In this document: piece by piece, positions 41,526 through 49,824 of the stretch
Layout: each line of letters starts with the position of its first letter
How positions within the stretch are numbered: position 1 is the first letter of the stretch
NCBI GenBank assembly: GCA_025153445.1
Contig: JANZNS010000001.1
Coordinates: 372,001-436,000 of the forward strand
Length of the DNA stretch: 64,000 bases
Direction of reading: 5' to 3'
Source: Marinobacter sp. BGYM27
Lineage (GTDB): Bacteria > Pseudomonadota > Gammaproteobacteria > Pseudomonadales > Oleiphilaceae
Notes under the pieces: generated by a model
The model's database searches: none
The model's input: only the letters and a program-made list of their open reading frames with translations
What the model was told of the DNA's origin: nothing
Position numbers and translations under genes: made by a program

Positions 41526-43025
41526 ATGACCACCGAACGCTACCGTATTCAGTTCGAGGGCCGTGTGCTTCAGGGATTTTCGCCGGATCTGGTGAAACAG
41601 AACCTGCAAGCGTTGTTTCGGCTTTCTCCAGACCGCATCGAAACGCTGTTTGATGGTTCACTTAGAACGATCAAAAGCGACCTTTCGTTTGATGACGCCA
41701 ATGCCTATCGTGATCGCCTGATGAAGGCCGGGGCTGACGCCCGGGTAACGCCAGTTGCCGCGCCAAAGCCCGAGCTGACAATGAAGGATGAGGCGGCAGC
41801 AGCGCCTGCTGCACCCGAACCTGCAGGTGAAAAACCACCGGTTCATGCGACCAAAATGAGCGAGTTGGCGGTTGAGCCAATTGAGTCTGATAAGTCTCAA
41901 GCCAATAGCGAAGCGCCTGCCGCAGCGATGGCCGCAAATGCGGCCGATGAGACGTCATCGACAGGTCCTGCGCGTTTTGAAGCCCGTCCAGTGGGTTCAA
42001 CGCCTCAAAGCCGACCGGTAAAGAAAGAGGTCGAGCCTGAGGATATCCGTCAGGCGCCGTTCGAGTTTGTCGGACGGGGCGGCGAATACTTCGGTATCTG
42101 GATTGTGAACATCCTGCTGACGATCGTGACACTGGGCATTTATTCTGCTTGGGCGACCGTGCGCAACAACCAGTATTTCTACGGAAACACCCGGCTGGAT
42201 GACGCCAGCTTCCAGTATCTGGCTAATCCGGTCACGATCCTCAAAGGTCGTCTGCTCGCCGTCGGTATTTTTATCCTCTACAGCTTGCTCACCGAGCTTT
42301 ATCAGCCGCTGGCCATCATATTGGGTATCGGCTTCCTGTTTGCTGTGCCCTGGATCGTGATCCGGTCGCTTCGCTTCAGGGCCATCAACAGTGCATATCG
42401 CAATGTCCGGTTTGATTTTCAGGCGAGCTATGCCGATGCCTTGATGGTAATGGTGGTTTGGCCGGTATTGAACGTGCTGACCATTCTGTTGCTGACGCCG
42501 TTCAGTGTGCTGAAGTCTCACAAGTTCATTGCGCATGGTATGCGCTATGGCACGACGCCATTCAAGCTGCACAATACCAACAGTGAGTATTACGCCTTCT
42601 TTGGTAAGGGGTTGCTGATTGCCATTGCCTTTGCGGTGGGGGCTTTTATCAGTGCAAAGATGTTCGGGCAGGTCATGTTCACTCTGGTGCTTATGGCGGG
42701 CTACATTACGGTGTTCGGTTACTTCATGGCAGGGCTGTCTAACATCTTCATGAACGGCGCAACTCTCAAAGGACACGGCTTCGAGTCTGACTTGCAGCCA
42801 GGGCAGATGATCTGGATTTACATCAGCAATGGCATTCTGGTCGCGCTGACGCTGGGTCTGTTTGTCCCCTGGGCCAAGGTCCGGATGGCACGCTATCGCG
42901 CCTCCTGCACAACGATGGTGATTGAGGGTGATCTTGATGGCTTTATTGCTGCTGAGAATCGTCGTACCAGTGCCATTGGTCAGGAGTTGGGCGATGCCTT
43001 CGATGTTGGCATTGCGGCATTTTGA
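41526..43025 (+). CDS. DUF898 (YjgN-family) membrane protein
   Basis: A 499-residue inner-membrane protein. Residues 1-75 form a small folded N-terminal region (IQFEGRVLQGFSPDLVKQNLQALFRL) also seen in related proteins; residues 80-170 are an Ala/Pro/Glu-rich linker; the rest is the DUF898 core with about eight helices and the repeated GRGGEYFGIWIVNILLTIVTLGIYSAWATVRNNQYFYGNT motif (repeat ending in LGLFVPWAKVRMARYR). Function unknown. AGGG precedes the ATG at 41526. The M48 peptidase gene follows immediately, a pairing common for DUF898 proteins in gammaproteobacteria. Confidence 0.87.
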   Translation: MTTERYRIQFEGRVLQGFSPDLVKQNLQALFRLSPDRIETLFDGSLRTIKSDLSFDDANAYRDRLMKAGADARVTPVAAPKPELTMKDEAAAAPAAPEPAGEKPPVHATKMSELAVEPIESDKSQANSEAPAAAMAANAADETSSTGPARFEARPVGSTPQSRPVKKEVEPEDIRQAPFEFVGRGGEYFGIWIVNILLTIVTLGIYSAWATVRNNQYFYGNTRLDDASFQYLANPVTILKGRLLAVGIFILYSLLTELYQPLAIILGIGFLFAVPWIVIRSLRFRAINSAYRNVRFDFQASYADALMVMVVWPVLNVLTILLLTPFSVLKSHKFIAHGMRYGTTPFKLHNTNSEYYAFFGKGLLIAIAFAVGAFISAKMFGQVMFTLVLMAGYITVFGYFMAGLSNIFMNGATLKGHGFESDLQPGQMIWIYISNGILVALTLGLFVPWAKVRMARYRASCTTMVIEGDLDGFIAAENRRTSAIGQELGDAFDVGIAAF

Positions 43026-43026
43026 G

Positions 43027-44103
43027 ATGCAGATCGAAGGTGATTTTTACAGTGGGTCTACTTCGCGCCGGCAGCAGGCTCGCCTGTCGCTGGCCGAGGG
43101 TCAGCTGGCGCTGAAGACGGAAACCGATGCCTGGTTGCTGGACTGGGAATCGGTCACCGTGATGCCTCGAGTGGGGAACACACCGCGATACATTCATCTT
43201 CCGGATGACGGTGTGTTCGAAACAACGGACAACGATGGCGTCGACCAGCTGGCTCGCCAGTTCAAACGCGGCACTGGCGCTCGAATGCTTCACCGGCTCG
43301 AGAATAACCTCGGTCTGATTCTGGTGGCGGTCGTGGTGGCCGGCCTGACGATTGCGGGTACGTTTGTTTACGGGGTGCCTTTTGCCTCGCGGGTCATTGC
43401 TGAATGGATGCCCCAGTCAATTGTTGAGCAGTTGGGGCAGGCGACGCTTGATACGCTGGATTCAGGCTGGATGGAGCCGTCCGAGCTGGGTTCGGACCGA
43501 CAGGCCGAACTCAAGGCGCATTTTGAAACCTATCTGGCGTCGGTTTCGCCGGTGCCGGTTGATATCAACTTTCGCAGCAGCCCAGCTATTGGTGCCAATG
43601 CAATGGCGTTGCCGAACGGCACCATCATCTTTACTGATGACATGGTGAACCTCGCACAGAGCGATGACGAACTCAAAGCGGTGCTGGCCCATGAGCTCGG
43701 GCATGTGGTGCATAACCATGGCATGAAAGGTGTGGTGCATTCCTCACTGACGCTTTGGCTGATCGTGATCATGACAGGCGATTTGTCGTCATTTGCTGAC
43801 TCAACGGTGGCGGGCCCTGCAGTACTCATGAACCTGGCGTATTCGCGGGATATGGAAAGGGAAGCGGATCAGTTCGCGCTCACTTCCATGCAGCAGCAGG
43901 GGATTGATCCTGCTAATTTCTCGCGCATCATGCGCCGGATGTCAGCGAGCCATGAGCATGATGATGAGGTTGACGACAGGGCTTCACAGGAAGATGAGGA
44001 CAGCAGCGATGATAGCTGGCTGTCTGACCTGGGCGCCCTGGTGTCATCACATCCCATGACAGAAGAACGTCTGCGGATGTTTGATGAGGCGGCAGCGCAA
44101 TAA
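43027..44103 (+). CDS. Membrane-anchored M48-family metalloprotease
   Basis: A 358-residue peptidase. A beta-rich cytoplasmic N-terminal domain (MQIEGDFYSGSTSRRQQARLSL) precedes a single helix near residues 95-118, then a periplasmic Zn-protease domain with HELGH (AHELGHVVHNH) and third ligand Glu in MEREADQFAL. The start at 43027 is one base after the DUF898 stop, suggesting coupled translation; an ATG at 42994 with GGAG would overlap DUF898 by 32 bases and is the alternative. Function likely in turnover of membrane or periplasmic proteins, perhaps the DUF898 partner (inference). Confidence 0.88.
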   Translation: MQIEGDFYSGSTSRRQQARLSLAEGQLALKTETDAWLLDWESVTVMPRVGNTPRYIHLPDDGVFETTDNDGVDQLARQFKRGTGARMLHRLENNLGLILVAVVVAGLTIAGTFVYGVPFASRVIAEWMPQSIVEQLGQATLDTLDSGWMEPSELGSDRQAELKAHFETYLASVSPVPVDINFRSSPAIGANAMALPNGTIIFTDDMVNLAQSDDELKAVLAHELGHVVHNHGMKGVVHSSLTLWLIVIMTGDLSSFADSTVAGPAVLMNLAYSRDMEREADQFALTSMQQQGIDPANFSRIMRRMSASHEHDDEVDDRASQEDEDSSDDSWLSDLGALVSSHPMTEERLRMFDEAAAQ

Positions 44104-44251
44104 GTCCGATCGCACTGCAGTCTTTGTTGTAAACCGGGCCTGCGGGTCCGGTTATTCCTCCAAAATAAACGCTGTCTTCTCGAGTGTACTTTCCTCTTCA
44201 TCAGTAAACCGGAACAGGCATTCAGCCGATGCAGGTTCCGGGGCGGTCAGT

Positions 44252-45001
44252 TTATGGCGCCATGCGAATAAGAACGACGGAGACATTGTCTGCTGCCCGG
44301 TTTTCAAGGCTGGTATCCATTAGTGTTCTGGCATGTTGATCGAGGGTGTGGCTGGGCGTTAGCAAGCCAGGCCATTGCTGGTCCGGCACGGCATCGGTCA
44401 GTCCGTCCGAGCAGAGTATGAGTTGATCACCCTGTGCGAGGGTCAGCGTCTGGATGGTTGCGTTCATGGAAGCTGTCGAGCCGAGCGCACGGGTCAGCAC
44501 GTTACGAAAAGGCGTGTGTGGTGCGTCGGTCTGGGTAATGCTGCCACCGTCGAGCATGCTCTGGAGTACGGTGTCGTCACGGGTCTGCAAGGTCAACTCA
44601 CCTTTTGACAACAGGTAGCATCGCGAGTCGCCGATGTGGGCGATGATGGCCTCGCTACCCTGCACCCAGCACAAGGCTACGGTGGTGCCCATCTGCGACA
44701 GGATGGCGTCTTCATACCGTAAAGCCTGAATTTGTTCATTGGCCAGCGCCAGCGCCGTCCGGACCGCTTCGATGCGTGTCTCTGTCGGTTGGGGGCCGTG
44801 CTCGAGATGTGTTATCAGTTCGTCGGTGACGGTGTTTACGGCGATCTGGCTGGCAATTTCGCCACCCTTATACCCGCCCATGCCATCAGCCACGATGCCC
44901 ATAACGTTGTCATTAGTCCTGGAGGTATACCAGGCGATTGAATCCTGATTGCTGGTGCGCTTTACGCCGGTATCTGTGATCCCGGTAACTTGCAGCGGCA
45001 T
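44252..45001 (-). CDS. PP2C-family Ser/Thr protein phosphatase
   Basis: A 249-residue Stp1-type phosphatase. Motifs: RTSNQDSIAW (metal Asp), VADGMGGYKGGEIAS, AHIGDSRCYLL, and CSDGLTDAVPD with the metal Asp near residue 200, then DNVSVVLIR. It removes phosphate from Ser/Thr with Mn or Mg. AGGAG lies eight bases before the ATG. No Ser/Thr kinase, FHA or type VI secretion gene is present in the window. The small membrane protein gene lies upstream on the same strand, 67 bases away. Confidence 0.93.
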   Translation of the reverse strand: MPLQVTGITDTGVKRTSNQDSIAWYTSRTNDNVMGIVADGMGGYKGGEIASQIAVNTVTDELITHLEHGPQPTETRIEAVRTALALANEQIQALRYEDAILSQMGTTVALCWVQGSEAIIAHIGDSRCYLLSKGELTLQTRDDTVLQSMLDGGSITQTDAPHTPFRNVLTRALGSTASMNATIQTLTLAQGDQLILCSDGLTDAVPDQQWPGLLTPSHTLDQHARTLMDTSLENRAADNVSVVLIRMAP

Positions 45002-45068
45002 TAACTGTGCTCCTTGCGTATTTCCTGTTGAGTGCCTGATCGCGATGTGATTCTGCGCAGTGCATCGG

Positions 45069-45419
45069 TCATGGCTGATGCACTGGCAAGCGCTTGGCCG
45101 GGTCTTTCTGAATCGCTTTCAGCCCCGGAATCACCAGCGTCATCAGTGCGAGGATAGCGATCAGGGCTGCATTGGTAGCCGGCGCTATCCAGATGGGCTG
45201 TTTAACGTGATGTTGTTGCAGATAGGCGTGAAAGCCATTGCCGGAAAAGGCCACGACCGGATTGCTTCCGCTGGCAGGCGTTCCCCAGAGAGCACTGAGC
45301 AGGGTGTGATCGATAAGCTGGAAAACTGGCAAGGCGACACCAGTCAAAGCAATGACCAGACCCAGCGCCAACACGATCAGGCGCAGGCTGAACAGGTGCG
45401 AAAGCAGGAAGCGAATAAT
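45069..45419 (-). CDS. Small membrane protein, possible ATT start
   Basis: Frame conservative from GTG at 45374 (101 residues: MLALGLVIALTGVALPVFQLIDHTLL...). Upstream of that GTG the frame continues in a natural-looking N-terminus (IRFLLSHLFSLRLIVLALG), and the only strong ribosome site is GGAG at about 45425-45428, five bases before ATT codons at 45419 and 45416. With an ATT start the protein has 115-116 residues. Two hydrophobic segments flank a polar periplasmic stretch. No family recognised. It precedes the PP2C phosphatase gene. Confidence 0.6.
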   Translation of the reverse strand: MIRFLLSHLFSLRLIVLALGLVIALTGVALPVFQLIDHTLLSALWGTPASGSNPVVAFSGNGFHAYLQQHHVKQPIWIAPATNAALIAILALMTLVIPGLKAIQKDPAKRLPVHQP

Positions 45420-45584
45420 GCAATCTCCGTAAAATAGAGTTCAAGCGCCTCTGCGGATTCTAAAAAGTGTAGCTGTCGAGGGGTGTAGAGACTTGATGGC
45501 TTTTTGTAAGTGATTGTTTTGATGCCTCTGTGAATCAGGCTATGGAAGCTTTTCATGATTCCAGGTTGTGCTTGCTGTAATTAA

Positions 45585-45625
45585 ATTATAGTCTTAATAT
45601 AATTTGAATTATGGTCATAATATAA
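45585..45625. promoter_or_regulatory. Tandem operator-like repeats before the thioesterase gene
   Basis: ATTATAGTCTTAATATAA (45585-45602) is repeated as ATTATGGTCATAATATAA (45608-45625), 23 bases apart and differing at two positions. The core TTATGGTCATAA is almost palindromic. It overlaps the likely promoter, 58 bases before the ATG. Confidence 0.62.
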
Positions 45626-45682
45626 AGATCGGCAGCACCCTGTCAGATCGGTGCGCCGTTCAGCACTCACAAGGAGAGCGAA

Positions 45683-46228
45683 ATGCAATCACCATCAAGA
45701 GAAGAGCGGTTGGCCGTCTGGAAAGCCGAAGAAAGGGCGATGAGAGATCACCTCTCAACACCGGGGACTATGACGCTTGCCCAGGTCGCTGGAATGAATC
45801 CCGCAGATTTCTTTAATGGCATTTCCCGGGGTGAGTTTCCACATCCGCCCTTTGGCGCTTTGGTCGATTTTATTCCGATCGAATTTTCCGACGGCCGCTT
45901 TGTCTTTCAGGGCACACCGGACGGTCGCCACTACAACCCGCTGGGCTCAGTGCACGGTGGTTATGCCGCGACATTGCTGGATTCATGCATGGGTTGCGCA
46001 ATACATACGATGCTCAAACCCGGGCAGGGATACACCACGACGGACCTGAGAGTCAGCTATGTGCGCGCCTTGCGAGGAGATATGGGGCCGGTGCGGGCGG
46101 AAGGTAAGGTGGTGCATGTGGGTCGGTCTACTGCCATCGCCGAAGGACGTATTTATGACGTCGACGATCGGCTGTATGCAGTTGGCTCGACCACCTGTCT
46201 GATCCTGCAAATGCCCAACTCATTGTGA
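45683..46228 (+). CDS. PaaI-family acyl-CoA thioesterase (hotdog fold)
   Basis: A 181-residue hotdog enzyme. A helical N-terminal extension of about 45 residues precedes the core. Family signature PPFGALVDFIPIEFSDG and the active region NPLGSVHGGYAATLLDS with Asp/His/Gly are typical for PaaI/YigI-type thioesterases that hydrolyse acyl-CoA. AAGGAGAG upstream. A thiolase gene follows by 70 bases in the same direction, suggesting acyl-CoA metabolism. Confidence 0.88.
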   Translation: MQSPSREERLAVWKAEERAMRDHLSTPGTMTLAQVAGMNPADFFNGISRGEFPHPPFGALVDFIPIEFSDGRFVFQGTPDGRHYNPLGSVHGGYAATLLDSCMGCAIHTMLKPGQGYTTTDLRVSYVRALRGDMGPVRAEGKVVHVGRSTAIAEGRIYDVDDRLYAVGSTTCLILQMPNSL

Positions 46229-46298
46229 TCAATAGAATGTCGGTCGACATTTAATGGAGATGGGCGGCCCGCACAGATCAACAAAAAGGAGAGTCTGA

Positions 46299-47432
46299 AT
46301 GAATAACATCGTGATTGCCGGCTACGCCCGGACACCCTTTCAGTTTGCCCGCAAAGGCGGCTTGATCAATTTGCGTTCCGACGACATGGCCGCGCAGGTC
46401 CTGAAAGCTCTGGTTGAAAGGCTTGATATCGATTCGGTGCTGATCGAAGACGTGATCATGGGCTGCGCCTATCCCGAAGCAGAGCAAGGCGCGAATATCG
46501 CACGAATTGCCAGCTTTCGTGCGGGCTTCCCCGAAACCCTTGGCGGGGTGACGGTGAACCGTTTCTGTGGATCATCCATGACCGCGATTCACTTTGCGGC
46601 AGGTCAAATTTTGCTTGGAGCCGGGGATGCGTTTATCTGCGGTGGTGTGGAGTCGATGACACGAGTGCCGCAAGGTGGATTCAACCCGTCTCCCAACCCA
46701 ACCTTGCTGGAATCTTTTCCCGAGGTTTACTGGTCCATGGGGCAGACAGCCGAGGAAGTTGCTCTTCGCTATGGCATTACCCGTGGTGATCAGGAGGCTT
46801 TCGCCATACGTTCCCACATCAAGGCGGCCAGCGCCCGGGAGCAAGGCTTCTTTGATGACGAGATAGTGCCGGTCACCACGCCAGACGGGGTTGTCGAAGC
46901 GGACGGCTGCATCCGTCCGGGGACCGATCCCGAGACGCTCGCAGGGCTGCCGCCTGCGTTTGGTGGATCTGTCACGGCGGCAACGTCTTCACCTCTCACT
47001 GATGGCTCCGCTGCGGTGCTGGTGTGTACTGACGCGTTTGCGCGTGAGCACGGGTTGCCGGTGCTTGCTGCCGTGCGAGCTGTTGCGGTTGCGGGTTGTG
47101 CGCCGGACATCATGGGCATGGGGCCGGTGAATGCGACCCGTAAGGTGCTTGAGCGTAGCGGTCTGGTCATGAGCGATATTGATCTGGTGGAAATCAATGA
47201 AGCCTTTGCCAGCCAGTCGATTGCCTGCCTCAATGAGCTTGGCCTCGACGAAGCCCGGGTGAATATTGATGGTGGCGCGCTGGCGATGGGGCATCCGTTG
47301 GGTGCGACCGGCGCCCGCATTACCGGTAAGGCTGCGTCCCTGTTGCAGCGCACCGGTGGTCGATTTGCCATTTCGACCCAGTGCATAGCCGGCGGGCAGG
47401 GTGTTGCGACCTTGCTGGAAAGAATGACGTAG
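46299..47432 (+). CDS. Thiolase-family acyl-CoA acyltransferase
   Basis: A 377-residue thiolase I/II enzyme. Nucleophilic Cys90 in NRFCGSSMTA, His in GGALAMGHPLGATGAR, and the second Cys in QCIAGGQGVA complete the catalytic triad; NEAFASQ is the usual thiolase motif. It should catalyse beta-ketoacyl-CoA cleavage or the reverse condensation. AAGGAG before ATG. Neighbours are a thioesterase and a TetR regulator, so chain degradation of a specific acyl compound is plausible. Confidence 0.92.
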   Translation: MNNIVIAGYARTPFQFARKGGLINLRSDDMAAQVLKALVERLDIDSVLIEDVIMGCAYPEAEQGANIARIASFRAGFPETLGGVTVNRFCGSSMTAIHFAAGQILLGAGDAFICGGVESMTRVPQGGFNPSPNPTLLESFPEVYWSMGQTAEEVALRYGITRGDQEAFAIRSHIKAASAREQGFFDDEIVPVTTPDGVVEADGCIRPGTDPETLAGLPPAFGGSVTAATSSPLTDGSAAVLVCTDAFAREHGLPVLAAVRAVAVAGCAPDIMGMGPVNATRKVLERSGLVMSDIDLVEINEAFASQSIACLNELGLDEARVNIDGGALAMGHPLGATGARITGKAASLLQRTGGRFAISTQCIAGGQGVATLLERMT

Positions 47433-47536
47433 CCATCAGCGGCAAATTCGGCACAGTGGAACCTTGCCGCACTGCGTATCCATCAAGGCTATAGTATGAT
47501 GAGTGGCATGTAAATTTGTGGAGCCGGAGGTGCCTG

Positions 47537-48112
47537 TTGCGATATTCAGAAGATCACAAAGCGCGAACGCACGAGAAAATCGTCGATGAGGCCGCCCGGC
47601 GTTTTCGGCGTGATGGTGTTGGCGCCACCGGCTTGCAACCATTGATGAAGGCGCTGGGGCTGACCCATGGCGGTTTCTACGCGCACTTCAAGTCGAAAGG
47701 CGAGTTGGTTGAATCCGCGTTGCGCCGTGCCGCCGACCAGCTTAAGGATGCGTCGGCCCGCGCCTTTGAGTCGGCCCGGCCGCTTAAAGCATTTATCACC
47801 GGGTATCTGTCGTCCTCTCACCGGAATGAACCTGGCGAGGGCTGTCCATTGCCGACCATGTCAGCCGAGCTGGGACAGCGGGGTGAGGCCAGTGCCACAA
47901 CTGATCAGTTGATCCTCAACCGGCTTGCGGCCATTGAAAATAATATGGTGGGCGACGCGTCTAAAGACGAGAGTGTTCTGTTGCTGTCTGCAGCCGTTGG
48001 AGCACTGGTACTATCACGCAGTGCCCACGACCCTGAACTATCAGACCGGTTGCTGAAAACCACGCGCAGGTTGCTGATCGAGCGGTATGACCCAGACGAC
48101 ACCGCGTCTTGA
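47537..48112 (+). CDS. TetR/AcrR-family transcriptional regulator
   Basis: A 191-residue regulator. The N-terminal HTH reads KIVDEAARRFRRDGVGATGLQPLMKALGLTHGGFYAHFKSKGELV, followed by a helical ligand domain with a Cys in GEGCPLPT. The frame opens at a GTG at 47516; the TTG at 47537 with GGAGG six bases upstream fits homologues that start MRYSxDHK. It is the last gene of the thioesterase-thiolase run and probably its local repressor (inference). Confidence 0.9.
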   Translation: MRYSEDHKARTHEKIVDEAARRFRRDGVGATGLQPLMKALGLTHGGFYAHFKSKGELVESALRRAADQLKDASARAFESARPLKAFITGYLSSSHRNEPGEGCPLPTMSAELGQRGEASATTDQLILNRLAAIENNMVGDASKDESVLLLSAAVGALVLSRSAHDPELSDRLLKTTRRLLIERYDPDDTAS

Positions 48113-49450
48113 TCAGTTAGAGGTCCGGAACCAGACTTCTACGCGGCCATTGCGGTTGGCCCCGGTTTCGCCGCCGCTGTCACCAACGGGCACGTACTGG
48201 CCATAACCGGTGTACGCTTTTAACTCGATATTCTGTTCCGTGCGTAAAGCCTTCTTGACCGACAATGCCCTGAGTTCGGAAATCATCTGTGCCCGAAGCT
48301 CATTGGATTGTTTGTCGGCATAGCCGATCAGCATCAGATCGCTGCCGGAGGCATTGTTCATTTCAAGGAACTGTTTCAGGCGCTCAAGATCGCGGTTTGC
48401 TTTGTTGTCGAGCTTTGTGCGGCCCTCTGAAAATCGAAAGTTGACACTCAGGCGCTGGTAATTGCGGGTCAGGCTTTTCAATGACGCCGGAACCTGAGCA
48501 TCGAAAGTCGCGTCAACCGCCTGAATGTTCTGGGAGACATAACCCGTTTCCTCGACGATTTCCTGGCCGCGCTGGCCCTGGCTGAATGTCAGAAAATCTG
48601 TAGTAGGGCCCTTGTCTTTGGCGCCCAGAGAATAAAAGAACAAACGACGGGACAACGGATAATCCTCGGTCGCAACATTCAGTTGGCTTGGTAGTAATGC
48701 TGCCGAGTCGCCATCGGAAATGGCCAGCACCTTGCTCTGCCGCACTGACGCCAGACCGGTAAAGCCGATGCCTTCAGGGTCACGACTGACATCGTCAGAA
48801 AGCAGATCGTTTGATTCATAGCGCTTTGCTTTTGGTGAAAGCGGAAAGGCTTTACCCAGCACCAGACTCTTGAAGGTATCCCAAGTGCCGGAATTCTCAT
48901 CCCGGGCATAGACTTGAATAGCGCGATCGGGGCCGCCCAGCATTTTCCAGTTGGTGATCTCGCCAGCAAAAATGCGGGCCAGCGTTTTCTTGTCCAGAGC
49001 AGCGATCGGGTTATCGGGATGCACCAGAATAGCCAGTCCATCAATCGCGATGACATGTTCGCTGGCTTTGTCTCGCAGGTCCGCCATGCCGGCCAGCAGT
49101 GCGACTTCCTTTTCCTTGGCTGGGCGGGATGCGGCCGCAATATCAGACTCACCACTTTTCAAGCCGCTAAAGCCGGTGCCTGAGCCGTGTGCAGCAACCT
49201 TTGCCTCGAATGGCTTGCCGGCGAGGTTGCCCGTGACGACCTGTTCATTGTCGACTTTGCCTGGGCGCGTTGCGATACCCGTGCCTCCTTGCGCCTCCAG
49301 GTAGCCTTCGATCAATGCTGGTGCAAGGCGGGCACCAATGGTGTTTGAGCCATGGATTTCAAGCTCGTTGGCCCGTGCAGTGGCGCTCAAGGTGATGAGG
49401 GTAACCGTCGCGAGGGCGGCGCTCAGATAGCGGGCAGGGGCGTAAGGCAC
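48113..49450 (-). CDS. PstS-like binding domain fused to an OmpA C-terminal domain
   Basis: A 445-residue exported protein. Signal peptide (MPYAPARYLSAALATVTLITLSATARA) then a phosphate-binding-protein-like domain (ELEIHGSNTIGARLAPALIEGYL, DENSGTWDTF, SFS-type SGFTGLASV region) through about residue 310, followed by an OmpA/MotB peptidoglycan-binding domain (FRFSEGRTKLDNKANRDLERL, GYADKQSNELRAQMISELRALSVKKAL, YVPVGDSGGETGANRNGRVEVW). No pst or phn genes adjoin. This fusion suggests a cell-wall-held ligand binder or a sensor. Ligand not established. Confidence 0.88.
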   Translation of the reverse strand: MPYAPARYLSAALATVTLITLSATARANELEIHGSNTIGARLAPALIEGYLEAQGGTGIATRPGKVDNEQVVTGNLAGKPFEAKVAAHGSGTGFSGLKSGESDIAAASRPAKEKEVALLAGMADLRDKASEHVIAIDGLAILVHPDNPIAALDKKTLARIFAGEITNWKMLGGPDRAIQVYARDENSGTWDTFKSLVLGKAFPLSPKAKRYESNDLLSDDVSRDPEGIGFTGLASVRQSKVLAISDGDSAALLPSQLNVATEDYPLSRRLFFYSLGAKDKGPTTDFLTFSQGQRGQEIVEETGYVSQNIQAVDATFDAQVPASLKSLTRNYQRLSVNFRFSEGRTKLDNKANRDLERLKQFLEMNNASGSDLMLIGYADKQSNELRAQMISELRALSVKKALRTEQNIELKAYTGYGQYVPVGDSGGETGANRNGRVEVWFRTSN

Positions 49451-49573
49451 GAAACGTTCTCCGATAGGGTTTGATAGACAGCAAGCTAACTACAATCGTG
49501 TGACGTTTTTATGAAGGTTTCGTAGAGAATTGTAAGTAAAGGGAAAAGGCCAGATGTTTAAGTCGGTTCGACC

Positions 49574-49612
49574 CATGCGCGTAGCGCATGTCGTTTAAGC
49601 CAGCGTCGCTGG
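49574..49612. repeat. Two small REP-like hairpins
   Basis: CATGCGC-GTA-GCGCATG (49574-49590) and CCAGCG-T-CGCTGG (49600-49612), eight bases apart, in the 374-base gap between divergent genes (49451-49824). They resemble intergenic palindromic elements; copy number in the genome is unknown. Confidence 0.5.
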
Positions 49613-49620
49613 GAAAGCGG

Positions 49621-49736
49621 CTGATATGACTTATCCTTTAGTCTGAACACATTGCCGGGTAATCGCCTGCAGTGGTAGTTTGAATGACATACGTTTTGAT
49701 CAAAGATGATCAGGGGTCGTCCTGCTGTCATATCAG
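49621..49736. repeat. 96-base segment flanked by a 10-base inverted repeat
   Basis: CTGATATGAC (49621-49630) and GTCATATCAG (49727-49736) are perfect inverted copies, bracketing 96 non-coding bases upstream of the desaturase gene. A third hairpin CCAGAC...GTCTGG follows at about 49741-49764. Could be regulatory or a short non-autonomous element; chance cannot be excluded for one ten-mer pair. Confidence 0.35.
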
Positions 49737-49824
49737 ACTGCCAGACTGGGCATTCCGTCTGGTTACTGAACATACCTGACGGAAGATTCGCCCTGATACT
49801 TTCCCATTTTCGGAGGAACAGGTA

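Noticed and set aside
41997-42776. 259-codon minus-strand frame inside the DUF898 gene
   Set aside because: It is antisense to a well-supported membrane protein, rich in His/Gln/Arg typical of shadow frames, and has no ribosome site.
44132-44153. AACCGG/CCGGTT hairpin between the M48 and PP2C genes as terminator
   Set aside because: Only six base pairs with mismatched interior and no T-run; too weak to annotate.
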